The translations under genes were made by a program, and so were the position numbers. The notes beneath the pieces are model-generated. The model was not told the origin of the DNA. It did no database searches and saw only the letters and a list, made by a program, of their open reading frames with translations. 64,000 bases of DNA from Verpa conica (Eukaryota > Ascomycota > Pezizomycetes > Pezizales > Morchellaceae): contig JAUFSD010000002.1 in assembly GCA_033030425.1 (NCBI GenBank), positions 1,550,001 to 1,614,000 on the forward strand, in the 5' to 3' direction. Shown piece by piece: positions 46,080 through 59,821 of this stretch; within the stretch, counting starts at the first letter, position 1; each line of letters starts with the position of its first letter.

Positions 46080-47389
46080 CCCGGAACAAAACCGAGAGAT
46101 ACTGCACGAGTACTACAATGAAATTAAAGGGAAAAAAGGAAAGAAAAAAGGGACCAGGTAGGTTGGTAACCCCTAGAGGAAGGCAGGGAACCGTATTTTT
46201 TGCGTTATTAGATTGAAAACGAAAGACTGTATTGCTATACGCAATAATCGATAAGATACCGAAAAGACCGAATGCCGAGTTCTCCACACAAAAACCGCCG
46301 ATGGAAATGAATGTACGACGTCAAACACCAGACAAGACTTGGGAGGCTACAATGCTTGAGTTAAGGAGTGAAGAGAGACTCTACAAGATGAGGGAATCGC
46401 AAGCCTCTTAGGGAGGTGCCCAATCGTAGCAGGGCGGCTGTAGATGCTCCATCCTACCACCTCGAAAGGGGTAACTATGGTTCCTTTTGCTTCTTTCCTT
46501 TTTCTGACTGTGGTTCTTCGTGATTCACTCCCACGATCAGAGCGCCCGAAGAAACAGCGGAAAGGTCGTTGCGATGAAATCTCCGCACGGGTGTCTGTGT
46601 GTCTTACGGACAGCTGACCAGGGGCCCGAGTGTTTTGATAGGCAGGACATCCAAACCACAGCGGCTGACTCTCGTACTTGAATCTGCGCTTGTTCCAACC
46701 TCAAACCCCAAAGGGATTTAATGAAGGTCCCAGAGAACCTATACAAATACATTTTGTCGTACGGCTTTCGTAAACATATTTGATTTTTCCATATAGTACT
46801 ATTTTATTACGATCGGCACTATGGGAACAGCTGGGGGTACAAGGCTCTATACCAGGAAAACTACATACATTCCCGTAATTAGCCCCCATGTTATATGCCT
46901 GTTATGCTAATGTACGAATCAAACCTAAATTCAGCCTTACCCTACTTAGTATACAGGTATCGATCGTCATTATTCAGAGCCCACCAGTAAAAAAAAAAAA
47001 AAGGGTAAAACAACACCCTTGAATAGATAACATTCGTAGCCCACCGATATCTGTACATTCCACGTTCGAGATGCCACTCAATTTCCGCCCCAACCACACA
47101 AGACCCAAAAAAAAAAACAGTAAGGGGGAAAAATATAAGGGAAAAACCGATACTTTGGTATAATAACTAACAAGAAATAAAACTCAATGCCCATAAAACC
47201 CACGCTACAGAGCAAGTTAAGGAGCAAAGGAATCATGAGGGGGAAAAAACTAACAGAAACTCGTGACAGATTACCCAACCAACCAACCAACCAAGGCCAA
47301 AATGTGTTAACTGGCCTAGCCCACAATTCAGTAATAGACATGAAGACAAAAACGTGATAAGGAAATCAACGCCTTCCACCATCCAATGA
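46080..47389. other. Intergenic between GH76 and protease-like genes
   Basis: About 1.3 kb. It contains an A-rich homopolymer near 46989 and a CCAA tandem at about 47275-47295. No supported gene. Confidence 0.4.
47275..47295. repeat. CCAA tandem tract
   Basis: Five consecutive CCAA units in the 3' flank of the GH76 gene. Confidence 0.8.
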
Positions 47390-49044
47390 TTATACGACCA
47401 TGAAATAACCCCCCGCCATCAACAGTATCAGTATTGTCGCAGTTGCAAACCCTGCACCAATCTTATCCTTCTTGCTCTTTGCATCAGGATATGTCTGTGT
47501 AGGAACCGTATCCCCTCCAGTCCCTGCTGCTGGGTTCCCCTTACTCGTCCCCCCATTGTTCTCTGTAACGGGTTCACCAATATCGAGTATCAGGGTGTTC
47601 TGAATAACCTCCAAGGCACACATCTGCTCCCCCACACCGTACTTATTGTCCCACCCATCTTGGGTCCATATCATTCCGCATGTATTCCCGTCGTCCCCAT
47701 ATGAGCAATGAGCTGCAGCTGCTACCGCCGATGTCCGAAGCTTAGGCATGATGTAGGTGGCTGTGAAGGGTGCCATCTTGACAGTTAATGCCATAAAGCG
47801 GCCCATATACGCTTTAAAAGATCGCTGGTCGACGTTACACATGTCGTTGGATTCACAGCCCACTTCAGCCATTGTATTATTGATAAAGAATACTGATGTT
47901 GCGTTCATCAAACCCTCTACGCGGGTTCTCCAAGGCTCTTGCCCGTTAGTCTTAATAAAATGTCAGCCATCACTTCTACCATGTAAGACCAGAGTAGCAT
48001 TTAAACGTACATAATTATACATATATGCTGCTCCTGCTAGGTATATTCCTGCGTTGTAGGTCCATTGAATATGATTCAGCTCAGTGCAATTCAGGCCTGA
48101 ATCAGACCCATCAAATAGTTTATAGTCCTTAGACAAGAGCCCGATATCAGCAGTCCAGTCGTAAGTCTTCTCGGCCCATTCAGCATATGTATTATTCCCG
48201 GTGTATCTGGCTAATCTAGCTGCAAGCTGGAAAAAGCACCCATTCGAGATTGTATTCTTATATCCGTATCCAGCGTTGAACGTATAAATTTGCCAACGTA
48301 GTCCCCCACCACATGTCAAATTGTCCCAGCGTAACGCTTGCGAGTTGAAGACGCCCTGTGCTAGAGCAAGCCATTGTGGCTGATCCTCTGGAGGATCGGG
48401 GAAGTTTTTTTCAGCAGCGGACATTGCTGACAGGGCCCAAAACCCTTGGTCATCATTTCCCTAGATCTAATATTAGCGCCGTGCACAGATAACTAGCATG
48501 TAGGCGGACAGGTACTCACCAGTGATTTCGACTGATTAGGTGGCATAAAGTTTTGTTGTGGTCCAACTTGGTGAAGCATAGCTTCAGTGGTGACGGCATT
48601 GTATCCGGCATCCCCAGTGTAGTACCAGTAATCGATTAGAGCCTACAATTAGCTCCGAAGACTGTTAACCATCATCTAACCTAGCCAGAACAACAATCAA
48701 GAAGAACATACTCCGAAAGCTGCACCAGCCTCCCACCAATAATATGGGTCACCGAACAATCCTGGAATACCACCAGTTTTGTTCCCAGGATAAAACTCCA
48801 TCATCTTGTACGCAACCTTTTGTGTGATATCAAAAACCGATTCTAATCCCGCAAAAAATACTATTAGCTTCCTAGCAATCCCCTAGCAACCTCTTACACT
48901 GCCACTCGTGCACACCCTGGAATTCCTCAAGGCTTACGTACGCTTATCATCGATGGCGAGTTCGTATCCAGAAATCATCGGCAGCACTAGGAGGAGGGAG
49001 GTGCATACCCTCCTGAAGCATTTTGGTCGTAATAAATTCCGCAT
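47390..49044 (-). CDS. DCW1: GPI-anchored GH76 alpha-1,6-mannosidase (Dcw1/Dfg5-like)
   Basis: A cell-wall enzyme thought to process the GPI glycan so that GPI proteins can be cross-linked to wall glucan. Five exons run from 49044 to 47390. Exon 1 gives a signal peptide ending near [14 protein letters not shown]. Exon 2 has [15 protein letters not shown] and [11 protein letters not shown]. Exon 3 has [10 protein letters not shown]. Exon 4 holds the catalytic Asp-Asp pair in [13 protein letters not shown], then GGLRWQIY and [16 protein letters not shown]. Exon 5 has [13 protein letters not shown] and a C-terminal hydrophobic tail ([19 protein letters not shown]) after a Thr/Gly/Lys spacer, the usual GPI-attachment signal. 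Motifs and size match fungal Dcw1/Dfg5; the paralogue choice is arbitrary. Confidence 0.92.
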
Positions 49045-51854
49045 GGCTGTCGTTGTTGTAATAGAACTGTGTCGAAAAATGAAGCGAGGAAAACAAACGC
49101 AACCAAGAGAAGAGTTTATGCAGATGGGTTCGTGTTAAAGGTACCCGGTCCGAGAGCGGTAGGCTAAATTTGGGACCTTCTAGCGTTGTTGTGTCAAATT
49201 GGTCGAGACAGCGGCAACAAAAAAGGATTTTCGGGCCCCACAGTAACCCCGTGTATACTACTTCTACTCACTCTCAAAGCTAGATACCGACGTCCGGTAT
49301 GCTACGGAATAGACAAAGATATAGCCAGCTGAAAGTTTTCCAAGGAGTCTGCTGAATAAACGAACGAATAAACGAACGAAATAAGACCCCCTTATCCTCT
49401 CCCACTCTCTTCACAGGGGGTGAAAAAAGAATAAGCTGTATGCAATTATGACCCGAAGGGAAACGAGAGTTAGCGAGAATGTTGCACCAAAAATGGCATA
49501 AATAAACAGCAACCGGGGTGTGGCGGATGAGATCGATCCGAAAACACACAGCAGGGTAGAGAGGGCCGAGCTGAGAAAGACCGCGTTTACACTCGAGAAG
49601 CAGCGGCGACCAGAACGAAGCAACAAAACGAGCGACTTTGCGGGGGAGAAGCGGAGTGCGGCCGGGGAAAGGAAGAGAGACCAGGAACCAGAGGAAGCGA
49701 GAGAGGACTCAAGACTCAAGAGGAAGTATGCACAGCAGGCAGTCAGATACACAAAGAACAAGCAGCGGATCTGCTTATCTGTTCGATCCGGGCAGGGCGA
49801 TGACGGAGTGCCGCGTATCCGACCGATTCCCTCCTAGGGATTTTGTCCTGTCTTCTTGGTTTTTATGTCTCTCTTCCTCCTAAGGAAGACTTCTCACCTT
49901 ATGTATACTAGTGTAGGTACTCTGGCAAGCTGTAGCCGGTAGGTTTTGTACATACGTCGGTGGCACTCTCTCAAGACTTAACCCAATTCCCACCAGATAT
50001 GCCCACCCCTCCAAGTGTCCACACTGGCAAAGGTGCCTAGAGACCGAAATAACCCTCCCCCGAGACTTGTTTCCCCGCCAGCTTAACTCCCATCGCGCTG
50101 CTAGCGTCGGTAACAGGCACGAATAACCCTGGTCTTGTGGTCCGGATGTTGTCTGGGAAAGGGGTTAGTTGCCATCCAATCTGTCGCAACCCCATGTTAC
50201 GGTCACCTTTCCCGTCTTGGACGTCACTTTATTTCCAATGACCAGTCGATGACAGAATATAGATGTGGGCTAATTTTACTACAAGTTCCTCGGATTTGTA
50301 TAAAAGACCCTTAAGTACTCCGGCTTGGGCCGGGACGTTGCAGGTAGTTTATCTGATTTTTGATTTTTCCCCCCGATTTTTCATCAATTAGGCTTTAAGG
50401 CATGAAGGACGTCACAACACCAAAACAAATGTTTGTTTTGGTCCAAAAATCCTCGAATTTGCAACCACACCCCCACCCGGGCCAACTACATTCTACCGGG
50501 CTTGGCTAGTCTGAATTCTTCCCTGCAGATGTTTACTGCCAAGAACCATTCTCAGTTTTCCATGTTCTGTATACTCAGTAATCACATATGCCTCTCCTCG
50601 ATTACCATGCTAGATGGGTTCCCTGCTTTTGGAAGGTATTTTGAGGGCTTTATTCAATTTCTGCCCGGGAAACGACTGTTATTTCCGCCACGTCTGTTTA
50701 TAACCCCACGAGTGATTTTTTATGATCACCCCTTCAGGTGATACTATCTCGCTAAAATAGGCGTCAACTATATGATCAAATGACCTCACATGTGAAAGGC
50801 ATGTAAAGTTAAGTGATTGCCAGTGCTTGGAGCCTGGCGGTGTAAAAACCCAAGATGCAGTAGACGCCGCTCACAAGAACATTGATCGCCAGAGACGAAT
50901 GCTAGCCATGAGGCTCGGCTAGGAAATTCAGTCTCTAGGGACATGTATGAATAAGGCTGGGCGATGGGGTGAGGTCTGAGGTGAAGAAATGCTGCCTACA
51001 CGTATGGGTTAGCGAAGTGCAAAAACGTGCGAAAAAAGGAATGTTCCGCGTTGGTAGATCATAACTCCTTTAAAAGCTTACGGGATTCCAGATCAGACCA
51101 TGGGCACTCTTCTTACCCATCTATAAACAATGGGGCAGATGAGGGTTAGGTGTTGGAGGGGAGGGGAGAGAGGGGTGGGAGTCAAGGTGCGGCTGAGTCT
51201 TACAGGGACAAAGGAAAGATGGGAAGACCAACAGACGGGCCGCCACGGTGGCTGGGGAGCTGGGTTGTCTGCCCGCCGCAGTTTCGTGTCAGATTCCACC
51301 AAAAATAGTTTCATTGTGAAGGAGACGAGGGACGGCAGGTACAATACAGACACACAACGGATAGGATAGAATGTTACGTAAAGGCAATCCAAATAGAAAT
51401 GCCCTCTTGAATATCTCCCAAGAGTTTGTTCAAACATCAAAGACTGCCACAGTAAACTCAGCCATTGATCGGCAGCCCTCAAACAAAAATCTCACATCCA
51501 GCTTCCGCAATCTCCCATCCCTGCCTGCCCTCAGCAAAGCAACAAGTCCTACCACCGCCATACCGCCGCTGTCTTGTTCAACCTATCCTGCCCACAAGCC
51601 CACCCGCCTGCCTTGTCAGCCATCATCGGCCCCAACCACACCGGCATCCCTCATCAACCTCCACCACCGCTTCTTCTTCTCGCAGCCCTACTACCTAACT
51701 TAAGCTACTACACACCTACTGACCTACTGAACTCGTCACACTCTCAAAACTAAAGTGCTTCATCACTTCAACAATCATCTGCTCCTCAACTCTGGTAGCA
51801 ATAGCAACAGTAACACCAACAACTTAACCCCTTCTTTACTCACAGTTAAAAAAA
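49045..51854. other. Long divergent intergenic region between GH76 and SNC genes
   Basis: About 2.8 kb. The stretch 49510-49760 is purine-rich on the plus strand, and 51500-51850 is C/T/A-rich, consistent with a long leader for the synaptobrevin gene. No frame shows family resemblance or consistent splicing. A CGAA tandem word occurs near 49361. Confidence 0.4.
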
Positions 51855-52834
51855 ATGGCCGATCAACCATACGACCCCTACATCCCCCAGGGTGGTGTCG
51901 CCGGCAACGGCCCCAGTGGAGGTGCTGGCGGGAATCAGAGAACTGCAGCTATCCAAGCGGTTGGTTTCCCTTTGCTTTCTTTCTTTCTTTCTTGATGTAT
52001 CCCTCAGGAGCCCCTCATTGTTCGGGGGTTGCGGCTGTGTCCCCTTTCCTATTCAGCAGCTTTTCCCGGGCGCCCCAAGGGAAACTGATGTGTCGCTACG
52101 TAAGCTGGCGGCTCTGGCACCATACGAGAGTCGATAATTAGCCAGTAAGAGATATTTTTCCATCAACGATATCAGCGTTTTGGGAGGGTATAAGGTATCG
52201 GGCTTTGTTTGAGAGGGGTCCGTGAAATAATTCAGCTAGGACCCGGGATACCGGTCGGCTTTGTGAGGGGGGGTGCTCCAGTTGAGGGCCCCGGAAAGCT
52301 TTACCGGTGGCGCATATTATACTATCAACTGGCCTTGGCTTGCAATCGGGGTGATCCTCAAAGAGTGATGAGAAATAGAACAGAACTTTGCGATGGATCT
52401 TTGGATGAACGGTCATGCTAATACAGCGTTTTGGTTTTAGCAAATCGATGACACCGTCGGCATCATGCGCGAGAATATCAACAAGGTTGCCGATCGTGGT
52501 GCTAGGTTAGACAGTCTTCAAGACAAGACAGGTCAGTACACAAATTAATTATATAGATCTGTTTCTCGATTTCTCGTGAGGACATAGGTTGCTGACTTTT
52601 GATAATTTTAGACAACCTTGCCAACTCGGCCCAGGGATTCCGTCGTGGTGCAAACCGAGTCAGGAAGCAGATGTGGTGGAAGGATATGAAGATGCGTATG
52701 TGCCTGATTGGCGGGATTATCCTTCTTTTGGTTATCATCATCGTGCCGGTAGTTATTACGTATGTGCTGTCATTCCTAAAATATCTATATAACGAGTACG
52801 TTTACTAATCTGGCACTGTGATAGTCAAAAGTAA
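51855..52834 (+). CDS. SNC1: Synaptobrevin/VAMP v-SNARE (Snc1/2)
   Basis: An exocytic v-SNARE of secretory and recycling vesicles. Four exons (51855-51959, 52441-52531, 52612-52759, 52825-52834) give 117 aa. A Gly/Pro-rich N-terminus precedes the SNARE helix ([19 protein letters not shown], then [20 protein letters not shown]). The zero-layer Arg is in VADRGAR. Next is the juxtamembrane [19 protein letters not shown] and the tail-anchor helix ([19 protein letters not shown]). The first intron is 481 nt, by far the longest in the window, and includes a TTTC tandem near 51976-51993. The last exon is 10 nt (completing Thr, then Gln-Lys-stop), supported by the branch site TACTAAT; without it the protein would end in a longer [15 protein letters not shown] tail. 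Confidence 0.92.
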
Positions 52835-54388
52835 TGACGGCAGGTAGTGGTCGAAGGGTGGCGGATAGCTTTATGGATTACGGGTGGTAGATTGGATGAG
52901 GAAAGCAGGCACAAAGTAGTGTTCTTCGGCCAGCCCTGACACCCAAGGATATCTCGAAAATGCGCATGAACAACCTTTTTAAAATACGAAAATCAAACGA
53001 AATGATTGCTGGGTTCTTGCTTTATAGATAGAGAGTCGGGGTGTAGTGAGGATTTGGCGAAGTTCTTTTTGTTGATCTTTTCCCCCCTTATCTCCATCCC
53101 CTTTTGTTTTTATGCCTGTATTTTCTCTGGAATCTCCTTTAGTCGGTTTGCGGTTTTGATGTTGCTATTGTACGTTTTTCTTTCTTTCACGGGATGGGAA
53201 GTTTTACGGGTTATTGTTTTTTTGTTTTTTTTTGCCCGTTGTCTACTCCACAGGCCGAGCTTATTATTGGCCAGTGTTACCCAGCGTTTCCCTGTATGCA
53301 CAGTAACAGGAAAGGTTGGTGGGATGGCACTGGGAGAAGCTTGATGGGGGGGTAATGGCTTGACGACTTTTCTTTTTCTTCCTCTTAATGACAACGATGA
53401 TCACGATGGAAGGTCTGAGTTCCATGTTAGTTTGAGTCTCCAACGTTGTTGAGAGGGTGTTGTGTTCGTACGATACATTTTCCGAGTGCCATCTCGTGTC
53501 GAGTGATTATATTTTTAAGAATGTGGTTCTTTGTGACGAGGAGGTTCTAATTGTCTGTCCACTCCGTACCCAATTATTCTACCACACATTATAGTAGTGC
53601 CAGCATACATTCTAACGACAGGGTTGTTCCTGCAGCTGCTCGCTGGGGGGAGGTGGAACGTCTCTTTTGCCGTTTGGCTTGTTCCAGTCTGAGAAGAGAA
53701 ACATGTTCTGGAACGCTGTTGGAACAGTCGTTTTGTAAATGCCCCTAGTATCGAAATGTATCCATGTTGAATTCCTTTACATGGTCTATCTGTTGGTCGA
53801 AGTTACACATCTATAGGGCTTTTAAAGGTACGGGCCCCCTCCTACTCAGTGGCTTCACTGGGCCTTAGAGATTTGTTCGACTAGTAACAAATAGGCACTT
53901 GAGACAAGAGACTGTCTTTACTGACCAATTAGACAATAGGATCTCAGGAACCCTCTATAGGGAAAAGGCCTTTGTACTATGTAAGTATGACAACCAGGTA
54001 CGGATTACAAGCTGTCAAGCGCCCCCAGATTGCACTTTAGACAACTACACGTGTGCATTAATATGAGTTTACACAACCATGATCATTACCTCACAAGAAA
54101 AGAAGGAAACTTTCAAAGGCCCCACTCGTCGTCGCATACAGCCGAAAGCATGGGGGGGGGAGTCTTCTATTAGAGGAGGAGCTCCCCGGATACTATATAC
54201 AATCTGATAATAGTCTTGCAGGATCAGGTTGGAATCACCGATTACAACCCCTGTTGATCAGATAATTTTTAGTTATAGCCCACCATGCATGCAGTGGTGT
54301 GTCCCCATGATGTGATTCTCCAGGCGAGGGAAAAATTTTCTCGTGCATCCAGGATTGGATATTCACCGCCAGAGAGGGATGAATGAGC

Positions 54389-54417
54389 GGATGGATGGAT
54401 AGATGGATAGATGGATG
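54389..54417. repeat. GGAT/AGAT tandem tract
   Basis: Consecutive ATGG/ATAG units in the ARG5,6 upstream region. Confidence 0.75.
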
Positions 54418-54736
54418 CAGGGTGGCTGAGATAGAGAGTGAATTTATCTAGACCTGGTGTTTGCAGAATACTCTATAGAGTCCCTGCTAGCTATTCTAGA
54501 GCATTTCCCTGGAGCCCTTTGGGCATCGCTCAACTGATCTCTCAATTGATCTCTCACTTCTCTTTCCCTACACCGGGCAAGAGGCGTTTCTAGTCGTGAT
54601 TGTTCGTAGAGTAACTCGTAGCACTCATCCCGCTTCGCCCCGCCATCCATCACTCATCACTCAAGTTGCATTTTCTTTTTCCAGTTTTTTTTCTTCCTCG
54701 ACCCCAATTCCTTTTTATTTGACTGTTTCTTAAGAT

Positions 54737-54742
54737 TGACTC
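54737..54742 (+). promoter_or_regulatory. Possible Gcn4/Cpc1 site TGACTC
   Basis: TGACTC lies about 96 bases upstream of the ARG5,6 start codon. It matches the core of the Gcn4/Cpc1 site used for cross-pathway control of amino-acid genes. A six-base match occurs often by chance, so this rests mainly on the identity of the gene. Confidence 0.3.
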
Positions 54743-54805
54743 GGGGTTCTTCTCCTTCTCCTTCTCCTTCTCTCTTTCCTCTCCTCTCTCTCCTCCTACA
54801 ATTAA

Positions 54806-57558
<2,753 letters not shown>

Positions 57559-58208
57559 ACGAACAATATAAATATTGTTTGTTTGGGAGAGGTGATGTCT
57601 TGTGGAGGAGTTCTTTTGAAAAGAGTCCTTATCTTTCCCTAATTCGATTGTGGAATAAAGAAAAGCGTCGCTGTTATTTTTCCTTTCCAATTATATGTGT
57701 CTCTGTTCTTTTACTGGCTTCTTTTTTTCGGGGTTCGAGGATGGATTGGCTAGCTGGCTGGTGGTGATTTCTGAAAATTCGTTTTGGGGGGTGTATATAT
57801 CATGAGTTTTGAATGTTCACTAGCATTTTGCTTCTGAGGTTCCTACGGTATTTAGCAATATGTAGGGATATATTTAGTGATGATAGTTATCCCTAAGACC
57901 TACCTGAAATTTGTGACCTCGGATCAGATAGCGGTAGAATATCCTGCAGGATAGCATGTGTAATGTGGGGGAGGTGGGTTAGGGTACTTCTAACGCGGGG
58001 TGAGTGATTGTAGCGACCGCGGGTAGCCGTACCTGAGGCCCTCCGTTGGCCCGTCCGAAGTGCACAGCGTGTCTGTCTTAGATTTCTCTTGTCATCACCT
58101 GCTCCATGGCCGCCTACTACATTTAAACCCACCAAGGGGCCTCATCTTACAGCTATCGAACTATATCCTCTTGACGAATATTATTAACCTCCCTTCAATC
58201 TCACAAAA
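57559..58208. other. Intergenic between ARG5,6 and CIT1
   Basis: The 3' flank of ARG5,6 and the CIT1 promoter. No gene is seen. Confidence 0.4.
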
Positions 58209-59821
58209 ATGTCCCTCAGTATTAGATCTGCAAGGGCTCTTCGGAATATTCACGTATGCTTAATCTTCACCTCAAGATCTCATGGAATGTTAAGCTAATA
58301 GCTTAATTTCTTGACTGCCAGCTCTCATCTTCTCTTCGCCCGCTATACCAGACAAGCAGAGGATATGCTTCTTCCCCAGAGAAGGATTTGAAAGAGACTC
58401 TGAGGGAAATTATCCCCGAGAAGCGTGAGAGGTTCAAGAAATTCAAGGCAGAACATGGTCAAAAGTCTTTAGGCGAAGTGAAGGTCGAGAACGCCATTGG
58501 CGGGATGAGGTTTGTTTCAATATAACACAAAGTCCCTTAGTTCTAGGAAACTAATGGCGACATACAGAGGGATCAAAGGTATGATCTGGGAAGGTTCCGT
58601 CCTTGATGCCAACGAAGGTATTCGATTCCATGGCAAGACTATCAAAGATTGCCAGGCAATTCTCCCTAAGGGAAAGACCGGACAAGAGATGCTTCCCGAG
58701 GGAATGTTCTGGCTTCTCCTTACTGGTCAGGTCCCGACAGAGGGCCAGGTACGAGCTCTCAGCAAAACTTTTGCCGAGAATGCGGAGCTCCCGGAGTTTG
58801 TCGTTAAGATGATGGATGCTTTCCCGACTACTTTACACCCAATGACGCAGATGAGTATCGCTGTGTCAGCGCTAAATCATGATTCAAAGTTTGCGAGAAT
58901 GTATGAGAAGGGGTTGAACAAGGCGGATTATTGGGAGCCAACTTTCGATGATTCCATTCAACTCATTGCTAAGCTTCCAACGATTGCGGCAAAAATTTAC
59001 CAGAATACCTATAATGGTGGTGGGCCTCTTCCTGGGTCCGTTGACCTGTCTCAGGATTGGTCATGGAACTTTGCGGCCATGCTCGGAAAGTCTGACAGCG
59101 AAGGCTTCGTCGACCTTTTGCGTCTGTACCTTGCGCTCCACGGTGACCATGAGGGTGGTAATGTTTCTGCGCACGCTACCCATCTTGTCGGATCTGCGTT
59201 GAGTGATCCATTTTTATCCTATTCTGCTGGTCTTCAGGGTCTGGCAGGCCCCCTCCACGGTCTTGCAGCCCAGGAGGTGCTGAGGTTTATTCAAAAGATG
59301 AAAGCGAAGATTGGAACTAGCTACTCGGATGTAGATGTTAAGGATTACTTGTGGAGCTTGTTGAGGAGTGGTCAAGTCATCCCTGGGTATGGACATGCTG
59401 TTCTGAGGAAGCCCGACCCAAGGTTCCAGGCTTTGATGGATTTTGCAGCCTCGAGGAAGGAAGTTGCCGAGGGTGACGTATTCAAGCTTGTTAAAAAGAA
59501 TAGCGACATCGCCCCAGGTGTGCTGTTAGAGCACGGGAAGACAAAAGTATGAATCTTCCCATTACTTCCATCTTAAGTTACTCTAGAGTCTTAAATGCTA
59601 ACCTGAAATTGCAGAACCCCCACCCCAACGTCGACTCTGCATCAGGGGTGCTGTTCCATCACTACGGAATAAACCAGGATCTCTACTACACTGTGACCTT
59701 CGGTGTTTCGAGAGGGCTAGGTCCCTTATCACAACTAATTTGGGATAGGGCCCTTGGACTACCAATCGAGAGGCCAAAGAGTTTGAGTATGGAGGCTATG
59801 ATTAAGTCATTCGGAGCTTAA
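58209..59821 (+). CDS. CIT1: Mitochondrial citrate synthase
   Basis: Condenses acetyl-CoA and oxaloacetate in the TCA cycle. Four exons (58209-58253, 58322-58509, 58568-59546, 59615-59821) give 472 aa. The N-terminus ([15 protein letters not shown], continuing [17 protein letters not shown]) is a clear mitochondrial presequence. Conserved blocks are [55 protein letters not shown] with an active-site His, [31 protein letters not shown] with the second active-site His, and [14 protein letters not shown] with the catalytic Asp. Some fungi have a paralogous 2-methylcitrate synthase; this sequence looks like the main citrate synthase, but the split is not certain by eye. Confidence 0.95.

Noticed and set aside
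49411..49837. Overlapping 105- and 116-codon frames on opposite strands
   Set aside because: Purine-rich upstream DNA opens frames on both strands; composition explains them.
53006..53344. 112-codon Phe/Leu-rich plus-strand frame
   Set aside because: T-rich sequence downstream of SNC1; not credible as a membrane protein.
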